DNA of 6,474 bases from DASTBU01 sp035711845 (GCA_035711845.1 DASTBU010000077.1:1-6474); one strand, 5' to 3'; shown: positions 1 through 6,421, numbered from the stretch's first letter. A program made the numbers and translations. Notes: generated by a model from the sequence alone, not told the origin.

Positions 1-3
1 CCC

Positions 4-54
4 TAAGGGGACAGGCACCTTAAGGGGACAGGCACCTTAAGGCTCCTGTCCCCT
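4..54. repeat. Short GGGGACAGGCACC repeat cluster with hairpin
   Basis: Two perfect tandem copies of a 17-base unit (TAAGGGGACAGGCACCT) lie at 4-20 and 21-37. They are followed by a degenerate inverted copy at 38-54 (GGCTCCTGTCCCCT). The second and third copies can fold: AGGGGACAGG at 23-32 pairs with CCTGTCCCCT at 45-54, and CC at 35-36 pairs with GG at 41-42 around a TTAA loop. There is no T run after the stem, so it does not look like a Rho-independent terminator. From general knowledge, GGTGCCTGTCCCC-type repeats are scattered between genes in Acidobacteriota and related genomes and resemble REP elements moved by RAYT (IS200-like) transposases. That link is inference here. The cluster may continue to the left of the window. 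Confidence 0.8.
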
Positions 55-101
55 GTTGCAATTCCTTCCACGTCGATGACTCAGAAGTTGACAGGCCGAC
101 T

Positions 102-107
102 GAGGAG
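102..107 (+). promoter_or_regulatory. Ribosome binding site for the propeller-amidohydrolase gene
   Basis: GAGGAG at 102-107 sits 10 bases upstream of ATG 118. This site decides the start. The upstream in-frame ATG at 76 would place GAGGAG inside the coding region and add 14 residues in front of an otherwise standard signal peptide. GTG at 115, directly before the ATG, is a possible alternative first codon. Confidence 0.65.
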
Positions 108-117
108 AAGTTTCGTG

Positions 118-3100
118 ATGAAACGCGTGCCGTCGATCGCCCTCCTGTTCGCCATGCTGATCCCCCTGGCGCTCGCCGCCCAGAGCCAGGAGCAGGACAA
201 GAAGAAGTGGGACGTTGCCGCTGACCTCGGCCCGGTGTCCAAGCTGGCGTTCGACACCACCGAGGGCACGTGGATGAACGTCGACGTGAGCCCGGACGGA
301 CGCCAGATCGTCTTCGACCTGCTCGGCGACATTTACATCATGCCGATCGACGGTGCCTCGACCGCCGCCAGGCGCATCGCCGGGGGTCCGGTCTTCGACA
401 TGCAACCGCGCTTCAGCCCCGATGGACGACGCGTCGCCTTCACCAGCGATCGCGACGGCCTCTGGAACATCTGGACCATGGATCTCGAGGGTGGCAATCC
501 TACCCCGATCTCGCGCGAGAAGCGCTGGTTCGTGAACAGCCCGACCTGGTCGCCCGACGGCGCCTACATCTACGCTCGTCGCCACTTCGTCAAGGAGCGG
601 TCGCTCGGTGCGGGCGAGGTCTGGATGTATCACTCCGCCGGCCCGAGCGACGGTCTTCAGGTGACGGAGCGCAACGGGTGGCAGAAGGACGCCGGCGAGC
701 CGGACATTTCCCCCGATGGCCGCTACCTCTATTACAGCCGCGACGTCACGCCCGGCCAGACGTTCGAATACAACAAGGACCCCAACGGCACGATCTACGC
801 CATCATGCGGCGCGACCTGACGACGGGGCGCGAGCGACGCGCGGTCAGCGTTCAGGGCGGGTCGGTCACGCCGCAGGCCTCACCCGACGGCAAGAGCCTC
901 GCCTACATCCGGCGCGTCCGCCTTCGGAGCGATCTCTACATCCGCGATCTGGAGACGGGACGCGACCGACAGGTCTTTGGCAATGTCGACAAGGACCTGC
1001 AGGAAGCCTGGGCGATCCACGGACTCTATCCGCAGTACTCCTGGACGCCGGACGGCACGTCGATCGTGATCTGGGGCGAAGGGAAGATCTGGCGCGTCGA
1101 CGTTGCGAGCGGCAAGGGTCAGCCGATCCCGTTCAACGCTCGCGTCGAGCAGACGATCAACGAAGCGGTGCGTTTCCCGCAGAAAGTCCACACCGACCAG
1201 TTCCCCGTCAGGATGTTGCGCGACGTGCGCGTATCGCCGGACGGGAAAGTGGTTGCCTACAGCGCGCTGGGGCATCTCTACGTGCGCCCCCTGCCCGACG
1301 GCCAGCCCAAGCGTCTTGTCGCCCAATCCACCGTCACCACCAGCGGCAACGGCGGTTCGACGACGACCGCCGCGTCGCAGGCCGCTGAAGCCGACACCTA
1401 CGAGTTCTATCCGTCGTTCTCGCGCGACGGCCAGTGGATCGTCTACACCACCTGGAACGACGCGGACATGGGCCGCGTGCGGGTCGTTCGCCCCGACGGC
1501 TCCGGCGGCCGCGAGGTGGTGACAAAGCCAGGCCACTACGTCGAGGCGTCCTTCTCACCCGACGGCAAGTCGATCGTCTATCGCCACGCCGGCGGCGATC
1601 AGATTCGCGGACGCGACTTCAGCACGGACACTGGCATCTACGTCGTTCCGGTCTCGGGCGGCGAGCCAGTTCTGGTGCGCGAGAGCGGTGCGGAGCCTGA
1701 GTTCGATCACACCGGCACTCGTATCTACGTTCGCGAGATGCGCAACGAGAAGTACACGCTGCTGAGCGTTGGCGTTCCGGCCGGAGAGTCTCCGCTTCCG
1801 GGCCGCGACGAGATCGAGCACATCAACAGCGCGAACGCGATGCAGTACGCTCCCTCGCCCGATGGCAAGTGGATCGCGTTCGAGGAGCGCTACAAGACGT
1901 ACATCGCGCCGTTCCCGAAGACGGGCCGGCCGATAGAGATCGGGCCAGCCACGCAGGCGTATCCAGTGCAGCGGGTCTCGCGTGATGCGGGGTTCTACCT
2001 CCATTGGTCGGGCGACAGCCGGCGCCTGTACTGGGCGCTCGGCCCGGAACTGTTCTCGCGCGATCTGTCTGGAGCGTTCTCGTTCGTCGAGGGGGGACAG
2101 CCGAAACCCGAACCGCCGGCCGAAAAAGGGATTCAGGTCGGCTTCACGGCGAAGAGCGATGTCCCCTCCGGCGCTATCGCGCTCGTCGGCGCACGGGTGC
2201 TGACGATGGCCGGGCTGAAGCCGGGCGCGATTCAAGGGACACCTGGCGTAATCGACAACGCAACGGTCGTCATCGAAGGCAACCGCATCATTGCCGTGGG
2301 CCCCTCCTCCTCGATCCAGGTTCCGGCGGGCGCGAAGCGTGTGGACGTCAGGGGCAAGACGATCATGCCCGGCCTCGTCGACGTGCATGCCCATCTCGGC
2401 GGCGAATCGGGCGGCCTCCTCGCGCAATCGAGCTGGCCGCTTGCGGCCAACCTCGCCTTCGGCGTCACGACGTCGCACGATCCATCGAACGACAGCGAGA
2501 CCGTGTTCACCAACGCCGAGCTGGTGCGCGCGGGCTCGAAGCTCGGTCCGCGGCTGTACTCGACCGGGACGATTCTCTACGGGGCGGAAACGCCGTTCAA
2601 GGCAGTCGTCGAGTCGTATGACGACGCGCTGTCGCATCTGCGACGGCAGAAGGCGATGGGCGCGATCAGTGTCAAGAGCTACAATCAGCAGCGGCGCGAC
2701 ACACGCCAGATGTTCATCAAGGCCGCGCGCGAGCTCGAAATGTTGAACGTACCCGAAGGGGGCTCGCTGCTCTACATGAACCAGACGCACGTGCTGGACG
2801 GGCACACCGGTCTGGAGCACTCGCTGCCGGTTCCGCGCATCTACAAGGACACCGTCGAGCTCTTCGCCCGGAGCAAGTCGGGGTACACGCCGACGCTCAT
2901 CGTCGGCTACGGCGGGCTGTCAGGCGAGTACTACTGGTATCAGCACACCAACGTCTGGGAGAACGAGCGGTTGTTGCAGTTCGTGCCGCGCGAGCTCGTG
3001 GACGCGCGGTCGCGCCGGCGGCTGATGGCGCCCGAGGACGACTTCAACCACGTGCTCATCGCGAAGGGCGCCAAGCAGATCGCGGACGCCGGCGGTTCGG

Positions 3101-3426
3101 TGCAGCTCGGCGCGCACGGCCAGCTCCAGGGGCTCGGTGCGCACTGGGAGCTGTGGATGTTCACGCAGGGCGGGATGACGCCGATGGAGGCGCTCCGCGC
3201 TGCGACCATCGACGGCGCGCGCTATCTGGGCATGGACGGCGACATCGGGTCCATCGAGAAGGGTAAGCTCGCCGACCTGGTCGTGCTGGATCGCAGCCCG
3301 CTCGAGAACATCCGCAACTCCGAGAGCATCCACATGGTGATGCTGAACGGCCGACTGTACGAGGGCAAGACGCTCAACGAGATCGGTAATCACCCGCGGC
3401 AAAGGGCGAAGTTCTGGTGGGAGTAA
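118..3426 (+). CDS. Exported TolB-like beta-propeller / amidohydrolase fusion protein
   Basis: This 1102-residue protein is predicted to be exported and to hydrolyse a C-N or related bond with bound metal; its substrate cannot be read from the sequence. Residues 1-21 form a signal peptide (KR, a hydrophobic core, then ALAA before QSQ). Residues about 30-680 form a PD40/TolB-type propeller: eight SPDG motifs plus TPDG and SRDG variants, most followed by a beta strand such as IVF or VAF. Residues about 688-1085 form an amidohydrolase domain with MPGLVDVHAHLG (metal ligands H757 and H759), K853 in SVKSYN as the likely bridging lysine, H896 and H901 in HTGLEHS, and a C-terminal GKLADLVVLD strand. 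Where many relatives carry a catalytic Asp (GTD), this one has GAHGQ (H1000) and then GAHWE (H1009). I recall this as typical of propeller-linked amidohydrolases. The frame is intact and no partner gene lies beside it. Imidazolonepropionase-like or Xaa-Pro dipeptidase-like activity is possible but unproven. Confidence 0.93.
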   Translation: MKRVPSIALLFAMLIPLALAAQSQEQDKKKWDVAADLGPVSKLAFDTTEGTWMNVDVSPDGRQIVFDLLGDIYIMPIDGASTAARRIAGGPVFDMQPRFSPDGRRVAFTSDRDGLWNIWTMDLEGGNPTPISREKRWFVNSPTWSPDGAYIYARRHFVKERSLGAGEVWMYHSAGPSDGLQVTERNGWQKDAGEPDISPDGRYLYYSRDVTPGQTFEYNKDPNGTIYAIMRRDLTTGRERRAVSVQGGSVTPQASPDGKSLAYIRRVRLRSDLYIRDLETGRDRQVFGNVDKDLQEAWAIHGLYPQYSWTPDGTSIVIWGEGKIWRVDVASGKGQPIPFNARVEQTINEAVRFPQKVHTDQFPVRMLRDVRVSPDGKVVAYSALGHLYVRPLPDGQPKRLVAQSTVTTSGNGGSTTTAASQAAEADTYEFYPSFSRDGQWIVYTTWNDADMGRVRVVRPDGSGGREVVTKPGHYVEASFSPDGKSIVYRHAGGDQIRGRDFSTDTGIYVVPVSGGEPVLVRESGAEPEFDHTGTRIYVREMRNEKYTLLSVGVPAGESPLPGRDEIEHINSANAMQYAPSPDGKWIAFEERYKTYIAPFPKTGRPIEIGPATQAYPVQRVSRDAGFYLHWSGDSRRLYWALGPELFSRDLSGAFSFVEGGQPKPEPPAEKGIQVGFTAKSDVPSGAIALVGARVLTMAGLKPGAIQGTPGVIDNATVVIEGNRIIAVGPSSSIQVPAGAKRVDVRGKTIMPGLVDVHAHLGGESGGLLAQSSWPLAANLAFGVTTSHDPSNDSETVFTNAELVRAGSKLGPRLYSTGTILYGAETPFKAVVESYDDALSHLRRQKAMGAISVKSYNQQRRDTRQMFIKAARELEMLNVPEGGSLLYMNQTHVLDGHTGLEHSLPVPRIYKDTVELFARSKSGYTPTLIVGYGGLSGEYYWYQHTNVWENERLLQFVPRELVDARSRRRLMAPEDDFNHVLIAKGAKQIADAGGSVQLGAHGQLQGLGAHWELWMFTQGGMTPMEALRAATIDGARYLGMDGDIGSIEKGKLADLVVLDRSPLENIRNSESIHMVMLNGRLYEGKTLNEIGNHPRQRAKFWWE

Positions 3427-3639
3427 GTCCAGCCTGACCCAGACTTTCGGTCGGGGCGGGAAGAATTTTTGTCACCCGTGTCAGAAAACGGCAGTAGCAT
3501 CCGGCACCGGGGCATCTCGTTGACTGATTCCAGCGTCGAAAATGCCTGCAAAAATGCGAGTGGTGGGGGGCTCGAGGTCGGGGGCGACACGGCGTCGAAA
3601 TTGCTGACTTCCGGGCACTCCCCTGACTGACGTGTGTTT

Positions 3640-4707
3640 ATGGACACTAGCCTCGTGACGTCGCCGCGTGTTCTGGTCGTCGAACCCGATTTCGAACGAG
3701 CCCGGGTGCTGGCGCGAATGCTGCGCCCGTCGATTTCGTTCCGCCTCGAGATTGTGACGAACGCCGACGAGGCGCTTCGATCGATGGCGAGCGAGCTGCC
3801 CGAGCTCGTGATGACATCCACGCTGCTGTCGCCGGGCGACGTGGCCGCGATCACCGCCTACGTCCGGCAGGTGGCGGCGGGATGCCGTCTGCCCGTGGTG
3901 GATCTGCCGTTCGCGATTTCAGACAAGGTCGTCATCGCGACAGCGCCGGAATCGAAGGCGTTCGGGCTGGGGATGCTGCGGCGCCGCACCGTTGCCGTGC
4001 GGCCGATGTGCGACGCCACGTCACTGCGCGAGCACATCGAGCAGTACCTGCAGCAGTCGCTTCACGAGCCGGCGCCCCTTCAGGATCGCCTCGATGCGCT
4101 GGCGCTGCTCTCGCAGGCGGAGTCGGGCTGGCTGGTCCCGGCGCCCGTCAGGGCCGCGGCCGCCGCGATGCACCGTTCCGCCAGCGGGGGGCTCGACCAG
4201 CGTCCCGATCGCCGGCGCGCGCGGCGTCGGCGTCCCGAGGACCTGCCCCTGCGCTGGCAGTTGCAGCTGGCCGGCGCGCCGGACATCAACATCGTCAACA
4301 TCTCGACCAGCGGCGTGCTGCTCGAGACCGGAACGCAGCTGGTTCCGGGGACGATCATGGACTTGCAGCTCCTCGGTCAGGATCGGAAGCTCAACGTGCC
4401 GGCTCGAATGATCAGGACGGAGGTCGTCGGCGCCGACCCGCTCGGTGTGCGATACCGTGTGGCCGCGGCGTTCGCGCGCGAACTGGAGGTGCTCGAATCG
4501 GCGCCGAGCATCCCGAGCACCGACCTCCCGAAGCCCGACATCGCGTCCGTGGCGGACGCGCTGATGCGGGCCTCGGCGGAGATCGAGCGGGCCGGGGTGG
4601 CGCCGGTGTCTAGCTCAGCTGAGCTGGCTGACGCGGCACGCGTGGGGCCGACCGGAAGCCGTTACCTTGTCGCGCGCGACAGGAATTTCACCGGCCGCGC
4701 CACATAG
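3640..4707 (+). CDS. Pseudo-receiver / PilZ domain protein (predicted c-di-GMP effector)
   Basis: This 355-residue cytoplasmic protein is probably a c-di-GMP-responsive regulator of surface, motility or secretion functions; the target is unknown. Residues about 7-138 resemble a response-regulator receiver: strand RVLVVEPD with acidic E15 and D17, strand PELVMTS, and strand VAVRPM. The phospho-acceptor Asp is replaced by S60, and the usual Lys by R121, so it is unlikely to be phosphorylated in the normal way. A basic stretch at about 187-200 (DRRRARRRRPEDLPLRW) supplies the arginines of the PilZ RxxxR motif, and N220-I-S-T-S-G225 matches the D/NxSxxG motif. The PilZ barrel runs to about 290, followed by a low-complexity tail of about 65 residues. 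I chose ATG 3640 over GTG 3634 because it is the stronger codon; neither has a clear Shine-Dalgarno sequence. The last 46 bases overlap the tail of the convergent GNAT pseudogene. Confidence 0.85.
   Translation: MDTSLVTSPRVLVVEPDFERARVLARMLRPSISFRLEIVTNADEALRSMASELPELVMTSTLLSPGDVAAITAYVRQVAAGCRLPVVDLPFAISDKVVIATAPESKAFGLGMLRRRTVAVRPMCDATSLREHIEQYLQQSLHEPAPLQDRLDALALLSQAESGWLVPAPVRAAAAAMHRSASGGLDQRPDRRRARRRRPEDLPLRWQLQLAGAPDINIVNISTSGVLLETGTQLVPGTIMDLQLLGQDRKLNVPARMIRTEVVGADPLGVRYRVAAAFARELEVLESAPSIPSTDLPKPDIASVADALMRASAEIERAGVAPVSSSAELADAARVGPTGSRYLVARDRNFTGRAT
4612..4625. repeat. Perfect 14-base palindrome inside the PilZ gene
   Basis: AGCTCAGCTGAGCT is its own reverse complement. It lies in the variable C-terminal tail of the PilZ gene, about 37 bases beyond the 3' end of the convergent GNAT pseudogene. 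It is followed by no T run on either strand, so I do not call it a terminator. It may be chance or a protein-binding site. Confidence 0.4.
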
Positions 4708-5347
4708 TCTTCCGGCGTCGCAACCCCCGGGTTCAGCCACTCGATTACGGCCGCGTGGCGCTGGCTCTCCGGATCGTGGCGTAAGTAGTTCGACACGACG
4801 GCGATCATCTCGAATCCTTCTTTCAGCTGGAACGACAGCGTCGGATCGCCGATCTCCCCCCGGACGACCTTCATCACGTACGCTCGGGGGTAATTGTCGC
4901 TGCGTACTTGTGGTAGCCGCGAAGCCTCGCACCCGCGCGGATGCGGAGCAGGCCCAGGCGCACGGTGAGCGCCCGCTTGGCTTCGTACAGCAACTTTCCG
5001 ATCCTCGGGCCTTGCAGCGTCGGATCCACCATCACCTCTGCGCCGTACAGCGTCCGTCCGTTCTCCGGATCGTGGTTCGTGAACATGCCGGCGTCGGTGA
5101 AGTCGCGCCAGTTCGTTGTCATGTCGTAGTCGTTCCACCACACGATCAGGCTGGCGGCCATGCCGACGATCCGCCGAGTCTGCCGGTGGACGGCGACGAA
5201 CTGGCCCTCCGGAAAGACGCGAAGGTGCGAGGACAGCTGAACGTCCTGCCACGTAGGAGTCCCGGGATAGACCGCCGTCGACAGGGCACGAATGCCCTCG
5301 AAATCATCCGGCGTCGTGTTGTGGACGACGATGTCGTCGACGTTCAC
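4662..5347 (-). pseudogene. GNAT N-acetyltransferase, frameshifted
   Basis: An intact copy would encode about 228 residues of a GNAT-fold protein transferring an acyl group from acyl-CoA to an unknown amine. It belongs to the type found fused to, or beside, carbon-nitrogen hydrolases. The GTG start at 5347-5345 overlaps the TGA stop of the upstream nitrilase (5346-5344) as GTGA, a sign of translational coupling. Family-like sequence runs from NVDDIVVHNTTPDDFEGI through GRTLYGAEVMVDPTLQG and PRIGKLLYEAKR (the acetyl-CoA loop, with Arg where the first Gly of QxxGxG is usual) to RLRGYHKYAA. At a G5 run on the plus strand (4886-4890, C5 in the gene) the frame breaks and would stop at 4876-4874. 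The -1 frame continues the family sequence with PRAYVMKVVRGEIGDP and NYLRHDPESQRHAAVIEWLN to TAA at 4664-4662. One missing C explains this. A sequencing error in the homopolymer is the main alternative to real decay. Confidence 0.8.
4886..4890 (-). other. Frameshift point in the GNAT gene
   Basis: The run is CCCCC on the gene strand. The upstream frame reads T-I-T-P-E-R-T-stop across it, while the -1 frame reads Y-P-R-A-Y-V-M-K and carries on the conserved C-terminal part. A sixth C would restore one frame reading T-I-T-P-R-A-Y-V. I see no convincing slippery heptamer with a downstream structure, so programmed frameshifting is not favoured. Confidence 0.75.
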
Positions 5348-5503
5348 AGCGGCACCTCGTCGAGGGTGGCGACGACGTCGAGGTGGTGCGGCTGTTCGAG
5401 GAGCGGACGCACCGTGCCCGACTCGCGTGACCGCGGGATCGTTTCCAGGCTCAGGTCGCCGACGATCATCATTTCCTGGTTGGGATGGCCCTCGGCGAGG
5501 ATG

Positions 5504-5520
5504 CCGACCGTGCGAGAAGG
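5504..5520 (-). other. Frameshift point (+1) near the nitrilase C-terminus
   Basis: Before this stretch the gene reads NYGQAAILTPSDFPFS. After it, the frame displaced by one base reads GILAEGHPNQEMMIVGDL and continues to the TGA at 5346-5344. One extra base within 5504-5520 accounts for the change; the sequence does not say which base. Confidence 0.75.
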
Positions 5521-5614
5521 GAAAGTCGCTCGGCGTGAGGATCGCGGCCTGGCCGTAGTTGAGCGAGACGGCGGGCGCCATCGGCAGGGATCCCACCGTG
5601 TGCGAGACGACGAC

Positions 5615-5619
5615 CTAGA
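5615..5619. repeat. Left flanking copy of CTAGA (candidate target duplication)
   Basis: CTAGA lies here and again at 5754-5758, at the two edges of the insertion. The expected uninterrupted gene strand would read ATC TAC GTC, which is GTAGAT on the plus strand. TAGA therefore fits a 4-base duplication, with the base before the left copy now C instead of the expected G. Confidence 0.5.
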
Positions 5620-5676
5620 GGTCTTGACCCCTCAGAACTTGCACACGTGAGTCAAACTTCTCAGGGGGTCAAGACC
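5620..5676. repeat. Inverted repeat 1: GGTCTTGACCCC hairpin
   Basis: GGTCTTGACCCC at 5620-5631 is perfectly complementary to GGGGTCAAGACC at 5665-5676. Pairing continues inward with one bulged G and one mismatch (TCAGAA at 5632-5637 against TTCTCA at 5658-5663). The loop contains the palindrome CACGTG at 5644-5649. The GGGGTCAAGACC motif is, to my knowledge, another repeat common in Acidobacteriota-like genomes. Confidence 0.85.
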
Positions 5677-5678
5677 GT

Positions 5679-5694
5679 CCGCGCGTCAGCGCGG
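5679..5694. repeat. Inverted repeat 2: small GC hairpin
   Basis: CCGCGC at 5679-5684 pairs with GCGCGG at 5689-5694 around a GTCA loop. It sits two bases after the first hairpin, between it and the third. Confidence 0.6.
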
Positions 5695-5710
5695 CGTTAT
5701 CAAACAATGC

Positions 5711-5760
5711 GATCTAGCGAGGCGGAGCCGCGACGGTCTGAGGCGGAGCCTCGCTAGATC
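5711..5760. repeat. Inverted repeat 3: GATCTAGCGAGGC arms with internal direct repeats
   Basis: The 13-base arm GATCTAGCGAGGC at 5711-5723 is perfectly complementary to 5748-5760 across a 24-base loop. GAGGCGGAGCC is present twice as a direct repeat (5719-5729 and 5740-5750), and the second copy can itself form a small hairpin (GAGGC-GGA-GCCTC, 5740-5752). The outer bases of the right arm (5755-5760, TAGATC) belong to, or match, the interrupted nitrilase gene, so the arm appears to extend into target DNA. Confidence 0.85.
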
Positions 5761-5892
5761 TGGTTCCCGATGGCGCGGGCGTGGGCGCAGTAGCGCACGC
5801 GCAGGAAGCCCTGCCTGTCGTCGGTGCAGCTCGGGACCAGGAGCAGGTGCGCCCCGGCCCGCGCCGCGGCGCGGGCGATCTCGGCGAACTCG

Positions 5893-5894
5893 AG
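5893..5894 (-). other. Seven-base deletion just after the nitrilase catalytic Cys codon
   Basis: The gene strand reads VTIC, then continues with CGAGTTC (family Val/Glu-Phe) in a different frame as EFAEIARAAARAG. The superfamily normally has ICYDVEFPE here. TGC-TC-GAG-TTC against an expected TGC-TAC-GAC-GTC-GAG-TTC is short by seven bases, which removes Tyr-Asp and part of Val and shifts the frame. The exact bases lost are inferred from the family motif. Confidence 0.65.
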
Positions 5895-6391
5895 CAGATG
5901 GTCACGCCGATCTTGCCGAGCGCCGTATCGAAGATCTTCAGGCGCTGCCTGGCCGTGACCCTCCAATCTTCGGTCTCGAAGCGCGTCATATGGAGCTTGC
6001 CCTGGGTGGCGTGCCGGCCCTGGGGGTTGAAGAAGAAGGCTTCGTTGTGGACGGGCGCGTCGGGTTCGCCCTGCACGGGGATCGTGCCGCCGAGGATGGA
6101 GAGCTTGTGCTGCGCGGCAAGGCCGGAGAACAGCTCGACCACACGGGGCGCCTGACTGGCGAGATCGCGGACCGGCCGCCGGAGGTTCCCGAGGGTCAGG
6201 AGCTGGATCGAAAAATACTCGGGGAAGACGAGGAGCTTGCACTCGTAATCCGCGGCCGCTTCAACCAGTGCGGACACCTGGTCGGCTAACTGATCAAAGC
6301 ACGGGACGGGGCGGACGAAGTACTGGAGCGAGGCGACGCGAAGCCGGTTGGGAAGCGGGGGCCTAGCCGTTCGTTCTTCATGACCCCGGGG

Positions 6392-6421
6392 ATGACACGG
6401 GTCGCGCGGGCTCGCTATAAT
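6392..6421 (+). promoter_or_regulatory. Sigma70-type promoter for the tRNA
   Basis: ATGACA at 6392-6397 (5 of 6 to TTGACA), an 18-base spacer, and a perfect TATAAT at 6416-6421. Transcription would begin near 6428, giving a leader of about 26 bases before the tRNA at 6454. It is one of the few AT-rich spots in a GC-rich window, and its placement ahead of a tRNA fits a strong constitutive promoter. Confidence 0.7.

Larger units (their letters stand above)
5615..5758. mobile_element. MITE/REP-like insertion of three hairpins inside the nitrilase gene
   Basis: The family sequence reads GNQI on one side and VVVSHTVG on the other, where a single Tyr codon is normally expected between them, so 139 bases are extra. 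CTAGA occurs at both edges (5615-5619 and 5754-5758). If the duplication is the 4-base TAGA, the element is 5620-5754 (135 bases) and begins exactly at the foot of its first hairpin. It encodes no protein and has stops in the gene frame, including TAG at 5756-5754 directly at the junction. It consists of three successive inverted repeats (5620-5676, 5679-5694, 5711-5760). It is most likely a non-autonomous element mobilised in trans, or a REP-type cluster. No transposase is in the window. Confidence 0.7.
5344..6381 (-). pseudogene. Carbon-nitrogen hydrolase (nitrilase superfamily), multiply disrupted
   Basis: An intact copy would be a cytoplasmic amidase/nitrilase-type enzyme of roughly 290-300 residues using a Glu-Lys-Cys triad. 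The fragments show all three: Glu in LLVFPEYF (codon 6220-6218), Lys in GKLHMTRFE (5998-5996) and Cys in GKIGVTIC (5896-5894). Further family sequence follows in other frames: EIARAAARAGAHLLLVPSC, RVRYCAHARAIGNQI, VGSLPMAPAVSLNYGQ and GHPNQEMMIVGDLSLETI, ending at TGA 5346-5344. The lesions are a probable lost base in a C5 run (6357-6361) between ATG 6381 and RLRVASLQYF, seven bases lost after the Cys codon, a 139-base insertion (5615-5754), and one extra base at 5504-5520. Downstream lies the coupled GNAT gene. In the related single-chain proteins I know, GNAT comes first and the hydrolase second; here they are separate genes in the opposite order. The start is uncertain, because the family frame itself has no ATG, GTG or TTG upstream of RLRVASLQYF. 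Confidence 0.82.

Noticed and set aside
23..54. Rho-independent terminator of an upstream gene
   Set aside because: The stem is good, but no T run follows on either strand, and the same sequence occurs as a tandem repeat, so a repeat element explains it better.
1..75. CRISPR array from the tandem repeats
   Set aside because: The 17-base units are directly adjacent with no spacers, and the third copy is inverted.
270..1388. Long overlapping open frames opposite or beside the amidohydrolase gene
   Set aside because: They are rich in Arg, Ala and Pro without any domain signature, as expected for alternate frames of a GC-rich gene; the 118-3426 frame carries all the motifs.
3427..3639. Terminator and promoter between the amidohydrolase and PilZ genes
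   Set aside because: The best stem near the T run at 3465-3469 is only four pairs (GACC/GGTC), and TTGACT at 3520-3525 has no -10 like sequence 16-18 bases downstream. I see G-rich stretches (3561-3583) but nothing I can call.
4886..4890. Programmed -1 frameshift in the GNAT gene
   Set aside because: The C5 run is not a typical X-XXY-YYZ slip site, no strong downstream structure is evident, and the neighbouring nitrilase has several unrelated lesions, so decay or a homopolymer read error is simpler.
5697..5710. Integron attC-like core (GTTATCAAACAATGC)
   Set aside because: A GTT-containing core is present, but no matching RYYYAAC partner or cassette arrangement surrounds it, and the hairpins are accounted for by the inserted element.
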